A DNA stretch of 64,000 nt from an uncultured Clostridium sp. (GCF_947039605.1 NZ_CAMQZG010000013.1:16887-80886); one strand, 5' to 3'; positions 9,691 to 18,784 are shown, counted from the first letter of the stretch. Numbers and translations: made by a program. The notes: generated from the letters alone by a model not told the origin.

Positions 9691-10870
9691 CCCTTAACCC
9701 TCCTATTAAATTAGCAGTTGAAAACTTTCTCAAATAAAGTAACGATATAAATATTGTCATCATCGTAATAGCTATCAATACAATGCTAGATATAACTATT
9801 GTTAATATCCTATTTTCATTCAAGAAATACATAAATGAATACTTTGTAAAATGATAACTGATAGGAATTCCTATAATTGAAGCTATTAAAAGAACCTCAC
9901 TAAATTCTTTTAATAATTGATTAAATATTATTCTACTAGTTCCTCCAACTGAATATATTATTCCTATCTTATTTTTATTTCTATCTATAACAAATAAAAT
10001 AATACTATTTATAGCTAAAATACTTATAAAACTCATAAAAATAAATTTCATTTTATTTAAATAATTTTGATTTGTTGCATTTTCTGAGTTAAAAAATTGC
10101 ACTTTGTCTTCTTCAAAAGTTTTTGCTAGCTCTATAGATGTGATAGAATTAATCTCTTTTTTCAAAGTATTTATATTAAAACTATTCTTATTTGAAGTCA
10201 ATATCCCATAATTCATAGATACTAAATCTTTATTTGGAACAACAATAGCTGAATCTAAAGGTCTAAAATACATTGTAGGTGATGGCCCATCAACATAGAA
10301 AACATCTTTTTCAAAAAAACCTATAACTCTAAAAGTTTGATCAATCTTCTTTATTATATCTCCCTTTTTAAATCCTTCCTTATAATTATTCCCTAAAATA
10401 ACTGGTGTTGTTTTATCATCAGCAAATGATTTATCAATATCTAATCTCTCGCTAAGAAATTGTAAATAACCATAATTCATATTTACAATTTCTATAGAAT
10501 CTTTAAAATCCTCTACAAAACCTCTCTTATATTTTTCTAATTCTTCATCAAAATCTTCTTTTGGGAAAAATATACTTTCGGCAACTAAAAAGCTGATATT
10601 ATTTTTCTCAATATTTCTTTGTATTATTGATTTAAACTTCTGCATTACATTATCTTTATTTTGAACTTGCAAATCATGTGTAATATTTAAAAGAAGAAAT
10701 ATTCCACTATCTACTGGTAGATTCTCATTATATTTATCAGTAAAGTTTTTTTCAAAATTTATAGAACTCATAGTTTGTGAAAAAATTGCTCCCCATGAAA
10801 CAAGTATAGTTAAAAATATACTATAAATTAACTTTGATTTTTTAAAACCAAAAAATATTTTTTCAAACAT
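9683..10870 (-). CDS. FtsX/MacB-like ABC permease (second subunit)
   Basis: 395 aa. One N-terminal membrane segment (residues ~12-32), a large extracytoplasmic domain (~35-270), then three membrane segments (~275-385) make the MacB/FtsX layout. FVIDRNKNKIGIIYSVGGTS is the cytoplasmic loop typical of FtsX domains. MacB-type systems are mechanotransducers that act on periplasmic or extracytoplasmic substrates rather than pumping through a pore. It lies 4 bases after the sister permease and overlaps the ATPase gene. I infer export or release of the small secreted protein encoded at the head of the cluster. Confidence 0.82.
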   Translation of the reverse strand: MFEKIFFGFKKSKLIYSIFLTILVSWGAIFSQTMSSINFEKNFTDKYNENLPVDSGIFLLLNITHDLQVQNKDNVMQKFKSIIQRNIEKNNISFLVAESIFFPKEDFDEELEKYKRGFVEDFKDSIEIVNMNYGYLQFLSERLDIDKSFADDKTTPVILGNNYKEGFKKGDIIKKIDQTFRVIGFFEKDVFYVDGPSPTMYFRPLDSAIVVPNKDLVSMNYGILTSNKNSFNINTLKKEINSITSIELAKTFEEDKVQFFNSENATNQNYLNKMKFIFMSFISILAINSIILFVIDRNKNKIGIIYSVGGTSRIIFNQLLKEFSEVLLIASIIGIPISYHFTKYSFMYFLNENRILTIVISSIVLIAITMMTIFISLLYLRKFSTANLIGGLRDE

Positions 10871-10874
10871 AACT

Positions 10875-11879
10875 TCACCCCTTGCTATCTACGTATAAAA
10901 GATTTTCTCGTAAGGCAATAACACTTGTAACCAAACTAACTACTGAAAGTACCAAAGAACAAATTATTACTATGAATCCTCCTGTATATGGAGTGTTTAT
11001 ATATGCTATTATAGGTATAAAATAAGATATGCAATAAGTTGCTAGTAGACTTATCCCCCCTAAAAACACTAACCTTTTAAACACATATATTATAAGATTA
11101 ACATTAGAAAAACCAACCATCTTAAAAACTTTAAACATCATTTTATTTTTGTCTACCCATAAAATTGTAAATATACTTAGAATAGCTATTGCCATAACAC
11201 TACCTAAAAATAGAGCTACTAAATTTTCTTTATTTTTTAATATATTAGCGCTTATTATAGTTTTTATTCTTGATTCCTCATAAGGATAAAAATTATAATC
11301 ATTAGTCTCCACGTTTCTCGATATCTTCATCAAATAATTCTTATTTTCTATATTATTTATATTTTTATATGGTACAATTACATGATTAATTAATTCATAA
11401 TTTTCTAAAATCCCAATCACTTCAAACCATTCATCTAAACTAGCTATGTAAAACATTTCTTTTCCACTCTTCTTCTCAACATATCTCTTTAAATTTTCAG
11501 ATATTATTATTTTTTTACTTCCCTGCCTTATATCTTCCTCACTAAAAACAGTTCCATCAATTTTCAGCGAATCATTTTTTTCTAACTTAGCACTATTTGT
11601 TGCTACAAACTTTAAAGCTAAATAATTACTATTATTCATTTGAAATTCTGGCACACTAGCAAATGCATACACATCAGAATTATTTAACCCTCTTAATAAT
11701 TCTTCAAACGTAATTATATCTTCTGTATATAACTCTTTATAATAACTTTGAAACTTTCCCCATTGATATTCAAGGTAAGTATCCTCAACTATTTTGCTTA
11801 CACTAATAATAATAAGCATATTAATAAATGTAAAGCCTACTATTAAAAAAATATTTAATTTATTTTTAAATATTTTCAC
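10875..11879 (-). CDS. FtsX/MacB-like ABC permease (first subunit)
   Basis: 334 aa with a GTG start behind AGGAGGG. It has one N-terminal membrane segment (~10-28), an extracytoplasmic domain and three C-terminal segments (~215-325) with the WVDKNKMMFKVFKMVGFSN cytoplasmic loop. It is about 60 residues shorter than its sister, mostly in the outer domain. In lactococcin-972-type loci this function is often one long fused permease; here it is two separate genes, presumably forming a heterodimer. About 170 bases separate it from the small secreted protein gene, without an obvious strong terminator. Confidence 0.8.
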   Translation of the reverse strand: MKIFKNKLNIFLIVGFTFINMLIIISVSKIVEDTYLEYQWGKFQSYYKELYTEDIITFEELLRGLNNSDVYAFASVPEFQMNNSNYLALKFVATNSAKLEKNDSLKIDGTVFSEEDIRQGSKKIIISENLKRYVEKKSGKEMFYIASLDEWFEVIGILENYELINHVIVPYKNINNIENKNYLMKISRNVETNDYNFYPYEESRIKTIISANILKNKENLVALFLGSVMAIAILSIFTILWVDKNKMMFKVFKMVGFSNVNLIIYVFKRLVFLGGISLLATYCISYFIPIIAYINTPYTGGFIVIICSLVLSVVSLVTSVIALRENLLYVDSKG

Positions 11880-12051
11880 TGTATTCCCTCCTACTAATAA
11901 TAGATAAAAGTCTATTTAAGCTAAATGATTCTTACTCAAGTATGACTATAAAAAAACAAGTGTACAACAAATGTCTTTTTCTGCTGTATTAGTTATTCTA
12001 TTTATCTAAAAATGAGAAAGAACCATCTAAATACCCCTTACCTTTTCAAAA

Positions 12052-12432
12052 TTATTGATAAACTGCTTGAGTATATCCGTTATAAGAACTATTATTTGTT
12101 GAATGCATAGCTTCCCATACTTTTACATCTGTATTTGAATAACTCTGCACAGTAGTTTCCTTATCACGTGTTGGTCCATATTTTCTAGATGTATAATCTG
12201 GAACTCCTGTTTTATTATATGCTAGTATAGATACTTTAACAGAGGATTTTCGCTTCTCAGATATTTCGGTAGTTGTTGCATTCCCTGTGTTCCTTACAGT
12301 TGAATAAACAGTTCCTTTTATTGCTGAATACTCAAGACTCCAAGACTTCGTCTGCTGTACTGCAAAAACAGTCATGCTACTTCCTAGCAAGATTAGAGTT
12401 GTTAGTGCAAAAATTTTGCCTTTTTTAATCAT
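12052..12432 (-). CDS. Small secreted protein, candidate bacteriocin-like peptide
   Basis: 126 aa counted from the second ATG, which has GGAG nine bases upstream; the earlier ATG at 12441 touches the GGAG and is unlikely. It carries a clear signal peptide (MIKKGKIFALTTLILLGSS... cut after VFA, about residue 25) and leaves a mature part of about 100 residues. The mature part is rich in Ser, Thr, Asn and Tyr with no Cys, includes KSWSLEYS, and ends in YNGYTQAVYQ. It heads a cluster with two MacB-like permeases and an ATPase, the layout of lactococcin-972-type bacteriocins. The sequence itself is not a convincing member of that family, so function rests on context. Confidence 0.65.
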   Translation of the reverse strand: MIKKGKIFALTTLILLGSSMTVFAVQQTKSWSLEYSAIKGTVYSTVRNTGNATTTEISEKRKSSVKVSILAYNKTGVPDYTSRKYGPTRDKETTVQSYSNTDVKVWEAMHSTNNSSYNGYTQAVYQ

Positions 12433-12456
12433 TAATTTCATCTCCTATCATTTAAT

Positions 12457-12478
12457 ATATTACAAACGTTTGTAATAT
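12457..12478. promoter_or_regulatory. Perfect 22-bp palindrome before the secreted-peptide gene
   Basis: ATATTACAAACGTTTGTAATAT reads the same on both strands. On the minus strand it overlaps a possible -10 (TATTAC, with TTGCTA 16 bases upstream) and lies about 25 bases before the start codon. A repressor operator (TetR-like size and symmetry) is the likeliest reading. Confidence 0.55.
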
Positions 12479-12687
12479 TACATTACCATTTTTTAGCAAA
12501 AAACATTTATTAGGATATCAATTAACAATTAGTTTACATTTATGTAAACTAATGAATTAAATTCTATTCTAGTCTTTTCTTTGAATAAATTTCTCCTAGA
12601 AAAAGACTTACTGTAAGTACTACTTAATTTTTAGAATAAATGATAAAATGAAATATTTATAATAAATCCTATTAATAGTTGAAGAAA
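12479..12687. other. Regulatory intergenic region before the bacteriocin-like cluster
   Basis: AT-rich stretch between the chitinase terminator and the palindromic operator. It holds a second inverted repeat at 12528-12553, listed separately. No coding potential is seen. Confidence 0.45.
12528..12553. promoter_or_regulatory. Second inverted repeat upstream of the bacteriocin-like cluster
   Basis: ATTAGTTTACAT and ATGTAAACTAAT form perfect 12-base arms around TT. The sequence differs from the palindrome at 12457, so a second regulator is possible. It lies about 100 bases upstream of the gene, where an activator or distal operator could bind. Confidence 0.5.
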
Positions 12688-12723
12688 AGCTAGTTTAAGC
12701 GGAAATGCCCGTTCAAACTAGCT
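12688..12723 (-). terminator. Terminator of the chitinase gene
   Basis: On the minus strand AGCTAGTTTGAACGG pairs with CCGCTTAAACTAGCT and is followed by a short T-rich tail (TTTTC). Confidence 0.7.
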
Positions 12724-12784
12724 CTAATACTTCTAATCAATTCATTTCTGACTAATCATTATTTAATTTTACTTACTTTATAAT

Positions 12785-14938
12785 CTATATTACACTCCAA
12801 AGAGCTGGCACATTTGCTGGCTCCCATCCTGTTAAAGCATTATGAGGTTGTATGCACTTATACTCTTTACCAGAGAAAGTAACTATATCTCCTTGCTTGT
12901 AAGAAGTTCCTGCTTTCCAAGCTTCTCCACCAATATCTGGGCTATCTGCTTGCACAGTTATTACTCTTTTTTCTGTTGTTGTTTGGTTATTGCTATCTGT
13001 AACACTATAAGTTAATGTGTAACTTCCAGCTTTATTTGTATCTACATTTCCTGAAACTTTAATTTTTGAAGTTAAACTTCCATCTTCTTTATCATTTGCA
13101 GTTATCCCTGCTAATGCATCAAATTTATCTCCAACTTTTATAGTTTTATCTGAAACTCCACTTAATGTTGGCTTTTGATTTACTTCTGGATCTATTGGTG
13201 GATTTACTATCCCACCATCAATTGACATTCCATTAACTTTTACATTTGTAGGATCAGCTTCACCAATTCCGCCAATACATGAACCATCAATTTCTATAAC
13301 ATCTCCATTTTTCCATGTAGCTGCCCAACTTGGACTTTTAAAGCTATATGAATTTCCATTAGAACTGAAATCACAGCTCCATGCAGAATCTATTTTTTTA
13401 TCAAAATCGAATTCAACATTCCAACCGCCTGTAATATCTTTTCCTGTATTATTTTGAACTTTTATTTTATAGTTAGCTCCACTTCCCCAGTCACTTGTAA
13501 TTGCAAAATCAAAAGCAAAATCGCCTTCTACTTCTCCACCACCATCTGACTTAACTGTAACTATTCTTTTAGCTGTAACTATATCTCCAGCACTATCCGT
13601 TACGCTATAGCTTACTTCATATTTTCCTGCTTTGCTTGTATCTACATCTCCTGAAACTTTAATTTTTGATGTTAAATCTCCATCTTCTTTATCATTTGCA
13701 GTAATTCCAGCTAGTGCATCAAATTTATCTCCAATATTTAAAGTTAAATCTGAAACTCCACTTAATATTGGCTTCGCATTTATTTCTGGATCTGGATCTG
13801 GCCCTGGGCCTGGTCCTGGAGTTGTTGTTCCAAATTTAGTGAAAACATTCGCAAATTCAAATTGCTGATTAACACCTTGGTTATTATCAAGTTTTGCATC
13901 TCTGTTGATTGACCAACATGATGTCATACCTATCTCTTTTTCAATAGCATGATCTACAACAAGCTTTGTCCACTCTGGTGTAAATATTGGATGGGATCCA
14001 CCCTCAAAACCTATTGATACAGTTGTTCCTATCTTTTTATAAGCTTCTGCTTCTGTAAGATCTATATTTTGATATTTTTTATAATATTGTTGAACTTGCT
14101 TCATTGTACTATCAACAGCTCTAAGTGATGCTGTCCCATAATTCTCGCCTGGTGCAAGAGTTCCACTACCATAACACATAGTCATAATATTCATGCACTC
14201 AACATTTACACCCTCATCAAGATAAACTTCTAAAACATTTAATTGAACTGGTGTTAATCCATCTGGAAGAACTGGTAATGTTAATACTACATCTACCCCT
14301 GTTTTATCTTGAAGCTTTTTAATAGCTTTAGCATTTGCTCTATTATTTTCTTTATTTTGTGCTCCACCTTCTATATCTAAATCAAGTCTAGTTAAACCAT
14401 AACCCTCAACTATTTCTAAATATGTGTTGTAAAGAACATCTACATCTTGAGTAACCTGCCAGAATGGTGTTCCATTAAGTCCACCAAATGAAATTGTTAC
14501 ATCTCCACCGATATCTCTAAGACCTTTTATAGAATTTTTAATTCCTTGATATTGACTATTATCTTTATGATTTTCACTTAGAACTGAGTAGCCACCCCAA
14601 CCCCAATCAACTTTTCCATCTTTTATTCCTTGTCCTGTTCCTTGAATAAATCCAAGATTAAAGAATTTCACTCCTGTTTGTGCTGAAACTGTAGCAAGGT
14701 CTATTGCACCACCGTTTGAGTACTCAGGATTATTTATCCATGCAACCATATCTGCATAAGGTGAATTAACTTGCTCTGGCCAAACAATTCCTTGTCCAAC
14801 ACCAAAATTTGATTCTTTACTAATATTTTGCTCTATTGTGGCAATAGTAGGTTGTAATTGTGGTGTAGCATAAACTGGTATTACACTTGAAACACTCGCA
14901 GCTAAAATTACTAATGCAACTAATTTTTTAATTTTCAA
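12785..14938 (-). CDS. Secreted modular GH18 chitinase with CBM2 and CBM5/12-type domains
   Basis: 717 aa. A signal peptide (1-24, cut after VYA) precedes a GH18 catalytic domain to about residue 370. The DxDxE motif is intact as LDLDIE, with E190 the predicted acid/base. A Pro/Gly/Asp-rich linker leads to two DUF5011-like Ig modules (~390-465 and ~590-665) flanking a family-2 carbohydrate-binding domain (~470-575; Trp-rich, two Cys). A short chitin-binding CBM5/12-like module (AWKAGTSYKQGD...GWEPA) closes the protein at ~672-717. It would hydrolyse chitin outside the cell. The Ig modules are near copies of each other. It is a single-gene unit with its own terminator. Confidence 0.93.
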   Translation of the reverse strand: MKIKKLVALVILAASVSSVIPVYATPQLQPTIATIEQNISKESNFGVGQGIVWPEQVNSPYADMVAWINNPEYSNGGAIDLATVSAQTGVKFFNLGFIQGTGQGIKDGKVDWGWGGYSVLSENHKDNSQYQGIKNSIKGLRDIGGDVTISFGGLNGTPFWQVTQDVDVLYNTYLEIVEGYGLTRLDLDIEGGAQNKENNRANAKAIKKLQDKTGVDVVLTLPVLPDGLTPVQLNVLEVYLDEGVNVECMNIMTMCYGSGTLAPGENYGTASLRAVDSTMKQVQQYYKKYQNIDLTEAEAYKKIGTTVSIGFEGGSHPIFTPEWTKLVVDHAIEKEIGMTSCWSINRDAKLDNNQGVNQQFEFANVFTKFGTTTPGPGPGPDPDPEINAKPILSGVSDLTLNIGDKFDALAGITANDKEDGDLTSKIKVSGDVDTSKAGKYEVSYSVTDSAGDIVTAKRIVTVKSDGGGEVEGDFAFDFAITSDWGSGANYKIKVQNNTGKDITGGWNVEFDFDKKIDSAWSCDFSSNGNSYSFKSPSWAATWKNGDVIEIDGSCIGGIGEADPTNVKVNGMSIDGGIVNPPIDPEVNQKPTLSGVSDKTIKVGDKFDALAGITANDKEDGSLTSKIKVSGNVDTNKAGSYTLTYSVTDSNNQTTTEKRVITVQADSPDIGGEAWKAGTSYKQGDIVTFSGKEYKCIQPHNALTGWEPANVPALWSVI

Positions 14939-15042
14939 TATAATTTCCCCCTATAACTGAATAATTAAATATTGTTCACTATCTTTATTATACTGTATTA
15001 ACTATTTTTGTAAATAATTACATTTTATTTATCAATAAAAAA

Positions 15043-15078
15043 AATAATGCATTTAAACTTTCGTCTAAATGCATTATT
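15043..15078 (-). terminator. Terminator of the phosphoesterase operon
   Basis: AATAATGCATTTA-type stem with a short loop, followed on the minus strand by a run of eight Ts. It closes the 18213-to-15082 gene group. Confidence 0.85.
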
Positions 15079-15081
15079 TCT

Positions 15082-15774
15082 TTACTCTAAAATTTTTATT
15101 GGTTCAAAATTAATAAAATCACAGCTAGTTAATAAATATTCAACTCCATCTCTCTCTCCATTTATAACCCAATTAGGATTAGCATTGTGAAGATGTCCAT
15201 ATATTACTGTTTCCACCTCATACTCTTTAAATATTTCTGTAAAATCAGAATCCTTTAAAGTTTCACTAGTCGGTGGGTAATGTATCATCACTATAATTTT
15301 TTTATATCCAGCTTTTTTAGCCATATCTAAAGATAATCTTATTCTTATTTTTTCTCTCTCAAATATCTTTTTATCATGTTCTGTAAACTTTCTTTCTGTC
15401 CCTTCTACAATCCATCCTCTTGTTCCACATATAGCATAGTCTTTATATGAAAAGAAATTGTTTTGTATAAAGTCCATATCATCATACAAATCATTAAGCT
15501 TTGTTATACTACCCCACCAATAATCATGGTTACCTCTTATTAAAATTTTTCTTCCCGGTAAGTTATGTATCCACTCAAGGTCTGCTTTGCTATCTTCTTG
15601 CCCCATAGACCATGATATATCTCCACCAATTAATACGGTGTCCTCTTCTTTAACTGTGCTAATCCAGTTTTCTTTAATTTTCTCATGGTGATTTTCCCAT
15701 TTTGGTCCAAATATCCCCATTGGTTTATCTACATTCAAAGCAAGATGTAAATCTGAAATAACATATAATGCCAT
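15082..15774 (-). CDS. Calcineurin-like metallophosphoesterase
   Basis: 230 aa with all metal-binding blocks of the family: ISDLHLAL (DxH) at the N-terminus, IGGDISW, IRGNHDYWW and, near residue 195, YGHLHNA. The size and the DISWSMGQEDSK stretch match a clostridial group of uncharacterised single-domain phosphoesterases, so the substrate is unknown. It is the last gene of a minus-strand group, 18 bases after the FlhB-tail gene. Confidence 0.88.
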   Translation of the reverse strand: MALYVISDLHLALNVDKPMGIFGPKWENHHEKIKENWISTVKEEDTVLIGGDISWSMGQEDSKADLEWIHNLPGRKILIRGNHDYWWGSITKLNDLYDDMDFIQNNFFSYKDYAICGTRGWIVEGTERKFTEHDKKIFEREKIRIRLSLDMAKKAGYKKIIVMIHYPPTSETLKDSDFTEIFKEYEVETVIYGHLHNANPNWVINGERDGVEYLLTSCDFINFEPIKILE

Positions 15775-15792
15775 CTATTATCACCCTTTCAT

Positions 15793-16053
15793 CTATTTAG
15801 TTTTAGTATCAAGCTCTGTTATATATGCAATTACACTCGCAACGGCATCATATACTTCGTAGGGGATTTCATCACCTACATCAACATTACATAAAAGGTC
15901 TGTAAGTTCTTTATTATAAATCACCGGCACATTATTTTCACTTGCTTCTTCAATTATTTTATCTGCAATAAGTCCCATTCCATGCGCACAAATAACAGGC
16001 GCTTCAAAATTTTCTTTATACTTTAAAGCTGCTGCCTTTTTTCTTTGATTCAT
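15793..16053 (-). CDS. FlhB C-terminal-domain-like protein (YlqH type)
   Basis: 86 aa. It corresponds to the cytoplasmic tail of the flagellar/type III export protein FlhB, without the membrane part. Family landmarks include KKAAALKY and the PVICAHGMG region, which corresponds to the autocleavage NPTH loop but lacks NPTH. DAVASVIAYI completes the fold. Together with the FliK-like gene 9 bases upstream it matches the ylqG-ylqH pair of other Firmicutes, whose role is uncertain. No flagellar operon is seen in this window. Confidence 0.85.
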   Translation of the reverse strand: MNQRKKAAALKYKENFEAPVICAHGMGLIADKIIEEASENNVPVIYNKELTDLLCNVDVGDEIPYEVYDAVASVIAYITELDTKTK

Positions 16054-16062
16054 AATCTCCCC

Positions 16063-18213
16063 CTAAACCTTCTTATCAAGTGCAATAGTATTTCTATCAC
16101 TAAAGAACTCTCTAAAATCTGAAATGTTACTTTCTACTATTTCTTTTTTCTCACTAACAAAAATATAAGGCATAAAACCTAATTGTTCAAGTGTTTTAGA
16201 TAGTTTTTCCTTATTTTTTTCTAGTAAATTCACATTTTGTTTCATAATTTTAATATCTATTTTTATATTTTTATCACTTACACTAAGAAAAGCATCAACT
16301 GAACCTATCCTTACAGTTTCCACACTCACAGCAAGTTTTATATTTTTACCATCAAGCTTTTTACCATCTTTTCTTTCATCTTTTATAACAAGTTTACATG
16401 GATATTCCTCTTCTCTTACGCTTAAAGGTACATCTAAATAATAATAGTCATTACTTAAATCATTAAACATCTTAAAATCTGATATTTTATCCTTTAAGAC
16501 TGCCATTACAACCTGTGATGTTGTTTCATTTGCACCTAATTTATCTACTAAATTTCTAATACTATCTTTCATATACTCTTGTTTTTCATTCAATCCTAAC
16601 TTAACTTCTTTAAAATCTCTTAATACACTATCTAGTTCTTTACTTCCCATCAAGTTATTATTTGCTTTATTAGAGTTCTCTACAGTATTTTCTTTTATCA
16701 TCACACCAAAATCTTGCTCTACTTTTACTATTTCTTTTTTTGCAAACTCAAAAATATTTTTTAAACTCTCCATACTCGATTTATCTAAGTTCTCAAAATT
16801 ATTTATAACTTTATCTAAAACTTTTGTAAGTTTTTCTGATACTGGTATCTCCTTTGAAATCTCATTTAAATTACTTGCTAAATTTTTTATTTCTTCCTTA
16901 GCATCAGAATTTTTTAAGACTCTTGAATCTAAACCTACAAGTGAATTTAAATCATTTTTAGCACTTTGAATTTTTTCTCCTATATTTTTAATTGCGTTAT
17001 TTTGGTTGCTTATAATTTCATCATCTATAAATATATCTTTTAATTTTTCACCTTCATTTAATACTTTTTCGCTACTAATTACCAATTTAAAACCCTGCTC
17101 TACTTTTGCTATTTCTTTTTTAGCAAATTCAAAAATATTTTTTAAACTCTCCATACTTGATTTATCTAAGATTTCAAAATTATTTATAACTTTACCTAGT
17201 ACCTCTGTAAGTTTTTCTGATACTGGAATTTCCTTTGATACTTCATTTAAATTATTTGCTAAGTTTTTTATCATCTCCTTAACTTGTAAACCTTTTAAAA
17301 TATCTACATCTAAATTTGTAAGTGTAGTTATATTAGCTTTTATACGCTGAATTCTATCACCTATATTCTCACTAATATTAGTTGCTTTACTATTATTTTT
17401 TTCATCTAATACTATATTTCTAGTATTAATATCTTTAGACTTATTTTTACTCTTTAAATTCAAATTTTCTTTGATAGTAGCATTTTCATCAATTAATGTT
17501 TTTAACTCTCCATTGGCATTTTCTATAGATTTAAAAACTCCACTTGAATTCTTAGTTACATTATCAAAAGATTTTATATTTTCTGTATTTATATCTATAT
17601 CACTTTCTAAAAAAGTCATTATATCATTATCATTCATATTTCTAAAAGTTTTAAAAAACTCGTTTAATTTTTGTTCTATAACAGGTTTTTGTTCCACATT
17701 TACTTCCTGTCCTTTTGAAGCTATGTAAGTTTCTATGAAATTTGCTATATGTTTTGGATTATTTATTGATTTATCTCTAAAATCTGTAAGTGTATTTAAA
17801 AGTTCTACATTTTCCTTTGTAACTGGAATATTAAATTTAAGCATTTTCTCTAACATCTGTTTTTTCTCTGGCTCTAGCCCAAACTTATTCAATATAAGTT
17901 CTAAAGAATCATTTAAACTTTTACTTCCTTGACCCACTAAATTTTCTTTAACTAACTTTAACCTCAACTGTCCTTTATCAAACCCACTTACTTCGAACTT
18001 AACAAACCCTGCAATTGCCTCTTTTATAGATGCATCAAGTTTTGCTGTGATCTCAGTCCCATCTTTAAGTTTAAGTGTAACGCTTGTATTATCCTTAGAA
18101 ACACTTTTTATCTCTGCCTCAAACTTATGTCCTCTCTTAAAATCAAAAGCATCTGAGACCTTTCTAGCCTCATATATCTTAGGCAATGGACCTATATTCA
18201 TAAAATTACTCAT
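16063..18213 (-). CDS. FliK/YlqG-like hook-length-control family protein with internal tandem repeat
   Basis: 716 aa. The N-terminal ~90 residues form a beta-rich region (FEAEIKSVSKDNTSVTLKLKDG). The middle is long and helical, and the C-terminal ~150 residues show the FliK-type domain (DVPLSVREEEYPCKLVIK... then VNLLEKNKEKLSKTLEQLGF). Residues ~283-373 and ~410-500 are a tandem repeat at an offset of about 127; in each, a stretch around EIPVSEKLT...VINNFE.LDKSSMESLKNIF is nearly identical. In true FliK the middle acts as a ruler, so a length change by duplication is notable. It is paired with the FlhB-tail protein downstream. Confidence 0.8.
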   Translation of the reverse strand: MSNFMNIGPLPKIYEARKVSDAFDFKRGHKFEAEIKSVSKDNTSVTLKLKDGTEITAKLDASIKEAIAGFVKFEVSGFDKGQLRLKLVKENLVGQGSKSLNDSLELILNKFGLEPEKKQMLEKMLKFNIPVTKENVELLNTLTDFRDKSINNPKHIANFIETYIASKGQEVNVEQKPVIEQKLNEFFKTFRNMNDNDIMTFLESDIDINTENIKSFDNVTKNSSGVFKSIENANGELKTLIDENATIKENLNLKSKNKSKDINTRNIVLDEKNNSKATNISENIGDRIQRIKANITTLTNLDVDILKGLQVKEMIKNLANNLNEVSKEIPVSEKLTEVLGKVINNFEILDKSSMESLKNIFEFAKKEIAKVEQGFKLVISSEKVLNEGEKLKDIFIDDEIISNQNNAIKNIGEKIQSAKNDLNSLVGLDSRVLKNSDAKEEIKNLASNLNEISKEIPVSEKLTKVLDKVINNFENLDKSSMESLKNIFEFAKKEIVKVEQDFGVMIKENTVENSNKANNNLMGSKELDSVLRDFKEVKLGLNEKQEYMKDSIRNLVDKLGANETTSQVVMAVLKDKISDFKMFNDLSNDYYYLDVPLSVREEEYPCKLVIKDERKDGKKLDGKNIKLAVSVETVRIGSVDAFLSVSDKNIKIDIKIMKQNVNLLEKNKEKLSKTLEQLGFMPYIFVSEKKEIVESNISDFREFFSDRNTIALDKKV

Positions 18214-18304
18214 ATAATCAATCTCCTCTACTAAATCTCTTATATTTAAATATCGTATATTCTTCTCTTTGAGTTAACCCTTCAATCTTAACACCAAGTA
18301 AAAA

Positions 18305-18339
18305 AGCTACTTGTCTTACTCTACTTTAGACAAATAGCT
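18305..18339 (-). terminator. Terminator of the ESX-like module
   Basis: AGCTA.TTGTCT pairs with AGACAA.TAGCT and is followed on the minus strand by a T-run. It separates the type VII-like module from the FliK/FlhB pair. Confidence 0.75.
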
Positions 18340-18358
18340 CTATCTTATTTAGTTCATT

Positions 18359-18784
18359 CTATATATAAATTTTTAGCAATGCAGCGTTACTTTCTAAATC
18401 AAACAATAATTTTTCTCTTACACTTGAATCTATATCAGCACTGTAAAGGGCTGAACGTTTACTTTCTAAATCATCATAATCACTGATAGCAGCAAGTCCT
18501 CCAAACTGTCTACATTCCGCTGCCATCTCTTCTTTTATAAAATTAATTCTCTTAGTTATTGAATCTATTAAATCTCCTAAAGCATCATCCCCTATATCTA
18601 TTTGAAGTTTTAGGTCATCTCGATAGTCATCATATCTTTGTCTCGTTTTACAATTTTCCCAAAACTCTAAATCTCTGTCTAAAGTATCAATCACCCCAAC
18701 ACTAGCTCGTTCTAAATCATCTGTAAAACTACTCACCGATTTCCTTAAATTATCTAATTTTTCTATTCTTTTACTATAATTCAA
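18359..18784 (-). CDS. Helical-hairpin protein of the ESX-like module
   Basis: 141 aa, almost entirely helical, without signal peptide or membrane segment. A turn-like FWENCKTRQRYDDY near residue 46 separates two long helices, which recalls the small helical partners of type VII effectors. It is the last gene of the module and lies directly after the candidate toxin gene, where an immunity or targeting partner would be expected. I do not recognise a named family. Confidence 0.5.
   Translation of the reverse strand: MNYSKRIEKLDNLRKSVSSFTDDLERASVGVIDTLDRDLEFWENCKTRQRYDDYRDDLKLQIDIGDDALGDLIDSITKRINFIKEEMAAECRQFGGLAAISDYDDLESKRSALYSADIDSSVREKLLFDLESNAALLKIYI

Noticed and set aside
12052..12432. 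Direct assignment of the small secreted protein as lactococcin 972
   Set aside because: Gene order fits, but the characteristic spacing of Trp, Gly and the aromatic tail is not convincing. Kept as a candidate only.
13632..13868. Plus-strand frame with a Pro/Gly repeat
   Set aside because: It is antisense to the Pro/Asp linker and Ig module of the chitinase, without a ribosome site.
17006..17932. Several plus-strand frames opposite the FliK-like gene
   Set aside because: They mirror the repetitive, Lys/Asn-rich helical region and lack starts with ribosome sites.
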